Below, piece by piece: positions 61,826 through 64,000 of a DNA stretch of 64,000 nt. Source of the DNA: Candidatus Aalborgicola defluviihabitans (GTDB lineage Bacteria; Pseudomonadota; Gammaproteobacteria; Burkholderiales; Burkholderiaceae_C). The stretch covers positions 620,001 to 684,000 of the forward strand of contig JADIXX010000001.1 in the NCBI GenBank assembly GCA_016705575.1, given 5' to 3'. Made by a program: the position numbers and the translations under genes. The notes under the pieces were generated by a model that ran no database searches, had not been told where the DNA came from, and worked only from the letters and a program-made list of their open reading frames with translations. Each line of letters begins with the position of its first letter. Within the stretch, counting starts at the first letter, position 1.

Positions 61826-63583
61826 ATGCATACCGATACTGATACGCTGCATTTCCTGGAAGACGAGTGCGATGCAAGCGTCTCTGCAGGATTGGTCTGG
61901 CGCTTGATGATCATTGACGACGAGCCCGACGTCCACCGCGCAACGACGTTTGCCCTTGCCGGCGTCAAGATACTGGGTCGCCCACTCCAATTCCTGCACG
62001 CCTATTCGGCCGCCGAGGCCACCCAACAATTGCGAACCGAGCAAGACGTAGCCGTAGTCCTGTTGGACGTCGTCATGGAACGTGAGGATGCCGGCCTGGC
62101 CCTTGTCAAAACCATTCGGCAAGACCTTCGATTGACTGAGTTGCGCATCATCCTGCGAACAGGTCAACCAGGCTATGCACCCGAAATCGAAACCATCCAT
62201 GATTTCGATATCAACGATTACAAAACCAAGTCTGAGCTGACTCGCACCAAGTTGTACGCGGCGGTAACGGCAGCCGTTCGGGCCTACGAACAGATCTGTA
62301 AGCTCGATCAATTGGCGTTTTATGACCGACTGTGCAACCTACCCAACCGCAACAAATTTATTGATCTCAGTGACGAAAGACTGGCCTCGGGCCAATACCC
62401 GTCAGATGTCATTGGTATTCTGGACATTGACGATTTTTCTGAAATCAACGACGCACTGGGTCATCAGCAGGGCGACCGCCTGTTGCAGGCCGTAGCTGAT
62501 CGGCTCAAGTTGGAGTTGGGTCCTGACGTAGTGCTGGCCCGCTTGGGAGGGGACACCTTTGGCCTGATGGGATCCAACACAGCGGTGGATCCTCTGACTG
62601 TTCTGGGTATGTTCCGTTCACCCTTCAAAGTGAATGAAGACTCTATGGTGGTCACCGCGACCATGGGGTTAACCCAGTTTTTGGGTATCGGCATTGCCGG
62701 ACGGGACGCGCTGAAAGACGCCAACATCGCACTCAAACTCGCAAAGAAAAGCCGCAGGGGTAGCTTTGTTATGTTTTCCGCCGAAATGGGCGCCGACATT
62801 CGCGAACGTGTTCGATTGTTACAGGCTCTGCGACATGCGGTAGAAAGTGAACGTCTCTTCGTGGTGTATCAGCCGCAGGTTAACCTGATCAACGGCCAAC
62901 TGCTGGGAGTGGAAGCATTGATCCGCTGGCGCAATGAGGATGGCACATTTGTGTCCCCTGACCGTTTTATACCGTTGTCTGAAGCCTCAGGCATGATCGT
63001 CGCTATTGGGGATTGGGTGTTGCGGGTCGCTTGCCATGAACTGGTACGCCTGCAAGCCTTGGGTTTGCCGAATTTGCGCATGTCGGTCAATGTCTCGCAA
63101 ATCCAGTTTCGTCACCCTGCGTTTTTGGAAAAATTGCGTTCTGCTGTTATCGATACGGGTATCAATCCAAAATGCCTGGAGCTGGAAATTACCGAATCAG
63201 TTGCCATGGAGGACCCGGATTTCATGTTGGAAACTCTGCATAAGGTTCGCAAGATGGAAATTTCCGTCGCCATTGACGATTTTGGCACCGGTTATTCATC
63301 ACTTAGCCACCTGCGCCAGCTTCCCATTGATCGACTAAAAATTGATCGTGCCTTTGTCAGTGAACTGAAAAACGCGGTGCCGGGCGGGCACATAGCGTCC
63401 ATGGTGATTGAATTGGGCCGCAAACTCAATCTGGCCGTGATTGCCGAAGGAATTGAGGAAGAGAGTCAGGCCCAAACCCTGCTGAGTATGGGATGCCACG
63501 AAGGGCAAGGCTATCTATATGCCAAACCTATGGCGTCACAACAGTTGGTCGAATGGATTGAGAACCGCACCCAGGCAGTCTGA
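61826..63583 (+). CDS. response regulator with degenerate GGDEF and intact EAL domain
   Basis: The 585-residue protein has a receiver domain (acidic pair Asp31/Asp32, phosphoacceptor Asp81, Lys133), a GGDEF domain at 160-320 whose active site reads GGDTF (241-245), and an EAL domain at 330-575 with the catalytic Glu in VEALIRW and DDFGTGYS. Loss of the second catalytic acid in GGDEF points to a c-di-GMP phosphodiesterase, possibly with GTP sensing by the first domain. No histidine kinase gene lies next to it. Upstream 61684-61825 (142 bp) shows only AT-rich sequence. Confidence 0.88.
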   Translation: MHTDTDTLHFLEDECDASVSAGLVWRLMIIDDEPDVHRATTFALAGVKILGRPLQFLHAYSAAEATQQLRTEQDVAVVLLDVVMEREDAGLALVKTIRQDLRLTELRIILRTGQPGYAPEIETIHDFDINDYKTKSELTRTKLYAAVTAAVRAYEQICKLDQLAFYDRLCNLPNRNKFIDLSDERLASGQYPSDVIGILDIDDFSEINDALGHQQGDRLLQAVADRLKLELGPDVVLARLGGDTFGLMGSNTAVDPLTVLGMFRSPFKVNEDSMVVTATMGLTQFLGIGIAGRDALKDANIALKLAKKSRRGSFVMFSAEMGADIRERVRLLQALRHAVESERLFVVYQPQVNLINGQLLGVEALIRWRNEDGTFVSPDRFIPLSEASGMIVAIGDWVLRVACHELVRLQALGLPNLRMSVNVSQIQFRHPAFLEKLRSAVIDTGINPKCLELEITESVAMEDPDFMLETLHKVRKMEISVAIDDFGTGYSSLSHLRQLPIDRLKIDRAFVSELKNAVPGGHIASMVIELGRKLNLAVIAEGIEEESQAQTLLSMGCHEGQGYLYAKPMASQQLVEWIENRTQAV

Positions 63584-63607
63584 GCAACCGTGGCGGATAA
63601 TGCCCGG

Positions 63608-64000
63608 GTGAAAAAACACATCTATATCTATTCCCCATCAGGGGCGGTTCGCGACAAAGCGGCATTTAGACGAGGGGTTCGCTATCTTCAGTCACTCGGC
63701 CATGAAGTAGAAATTGACACTGATGCGTTGACCAGCCATATGCGATTCGCGGGAGATGACTGCACCCGGTTGGCCGCTATCCATCGCGCTGCGGCCAGTG
63801 GCGCCGACGTAGCATTGATTGCCCGCGGCGGGTACGGCCTGACCCGTATTCTGGGTGGCATTCGCTACAAGGCATTGGCCAAGGCTATTGAGGGCGGCAC
63901 CAGCTTTGTTGGTATCAGTGACTTCACCGCATTGCAGATGGCACTCTTGCAAAGGACCGGTAGTGTTACGTGGGCGGGACCAGCGCTATGCGAAGGTTTT
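63608..64000 (+). CDS. LD-carboxypeptidase (S66 family), N-terminal part, cut by window edge
   Basis: The frame is open to the right edge (131 residues). It starts KKHIYIYSPSGAVRDKAAFRRGVRYL and has ARGGYGLTRIL and the nucleophile region FVGISDFTALQ, the S66/LdcA pattern (usually GxSDxTAL). These enzymes cut the terminal D-Ala from tetrapeptides during cell wall recycling. GTG 63608 or GTG 63590 could be the start; the gene is 24 bp after the EAL protein. Confidence 0.85.
   Translation, partial: MKKHIYIYSPSGAVRDKAAFRRGVRYLQSLGHEVEIDTDALTSHMRFAGDDCTRLAAIHRAAASGADVALIARGGYGLTRILGGIRYKALAKAIEGGTSFVGISDFTALQMALLQRTGSVTWAGPALCEGF

Overview
The window looks like chromosomal DNA of a betaproteobacterium in the Burkholderiales, most likely Comamonadaceae (Rhodoferax/Polaromonas-like). 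This is inferred from gene order (lptF-lptG next to pepA-holC, rimP-nusA-infB-rbfA-truB-typA, smpB-ratA-rnfH), the proteobacterial protein types, the high-GC codon use, a TadA fused to a haloalkane dehalogenase-like domain, and two dispersed repeat families of a kind seen in that family. The species cannot be named from sequence alone. No insertion sequence, phage, CRISPR array or rRNA is present; there is one tRNA (Ser-GGA).

Layout. 1-1.6 kb: end of an HDOD protein and a patatin-like lipase. 1.6-7.7 kb (minus strand): assimilatory sulfate reduction operon, TSUP permease-cysI-DUF934-cysH-cysD-cysN. Its likely regulator CysB and a sirohydrochlorin chelatase (siroheme for CysI) sit at 21.1-22.5 kb in the lptF-lptG-sirB-cysB-aminotransferase run. 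7.9-20 kb: MAPEG protein, degenerate receiver protein, mnmC, yggX, dsbB, argA, hrpA, a universal stress protein behind a long structured leader, and a lytic transglycosylase. 24.7-33 kb: pepA-holC-small gene, an amino acid binding lipoprotein, tRNA-Ser, qmcA/nfeD, a lysine/arginine/ornithine decarboxylase and fabI. 33.3-41.8 kb: the translation/transcription operon rimP-nusA-infB-rbfA-truB-typA. 41.9-49.1 kb: a DMT transporter, an enoyl-CoA hydratase-family protein, smpB, ratA, an RnfH-like gene, guaB and guaA. 60.3-64 kb: tadA fusion, a REC-GGDEF-EAL protein and a partial LD-carboxypeptidase.

The standout region is 49.2-60.2 kb, a compact ten-gene respiratory cluster. It encodes a small membrane subunit, a CuA subunit II, a heme-copper subunit I that keeps all metal ligands but has Gln where O2 reductases have the cross-linked Tyr, a heme O synthase, a Sco/SenC protein, and two unusual fusions: cytochrome b-[2Fe-2S]-flavin reductase, and cytochrome b-2x[4Fe-4S]-FlpD/MvhD. 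An unknown secreted or anchored protein, a second divergent heme-copper subunit I, a heme A synthase-like protein and a small anchored protein complete it. A perfect FNR/DNR-like dyad sits at exactly -41.5 from a TACAGT -10 box upstream. I read it as a candidate nitric oxide reductase (sNOR-like) system with its own dedicated electron-input modules.

Two other themes recur. A 44-bp dispersed repeat occurs eight times, six of them inside open reading frames and read through as protein. Three genes (cysI, hrpA, usp) carry small frameshifts, mostly single-base losses in short homopolymers plus one 5-bp tandem duplication, so either assembly error or recent decay must be considered.
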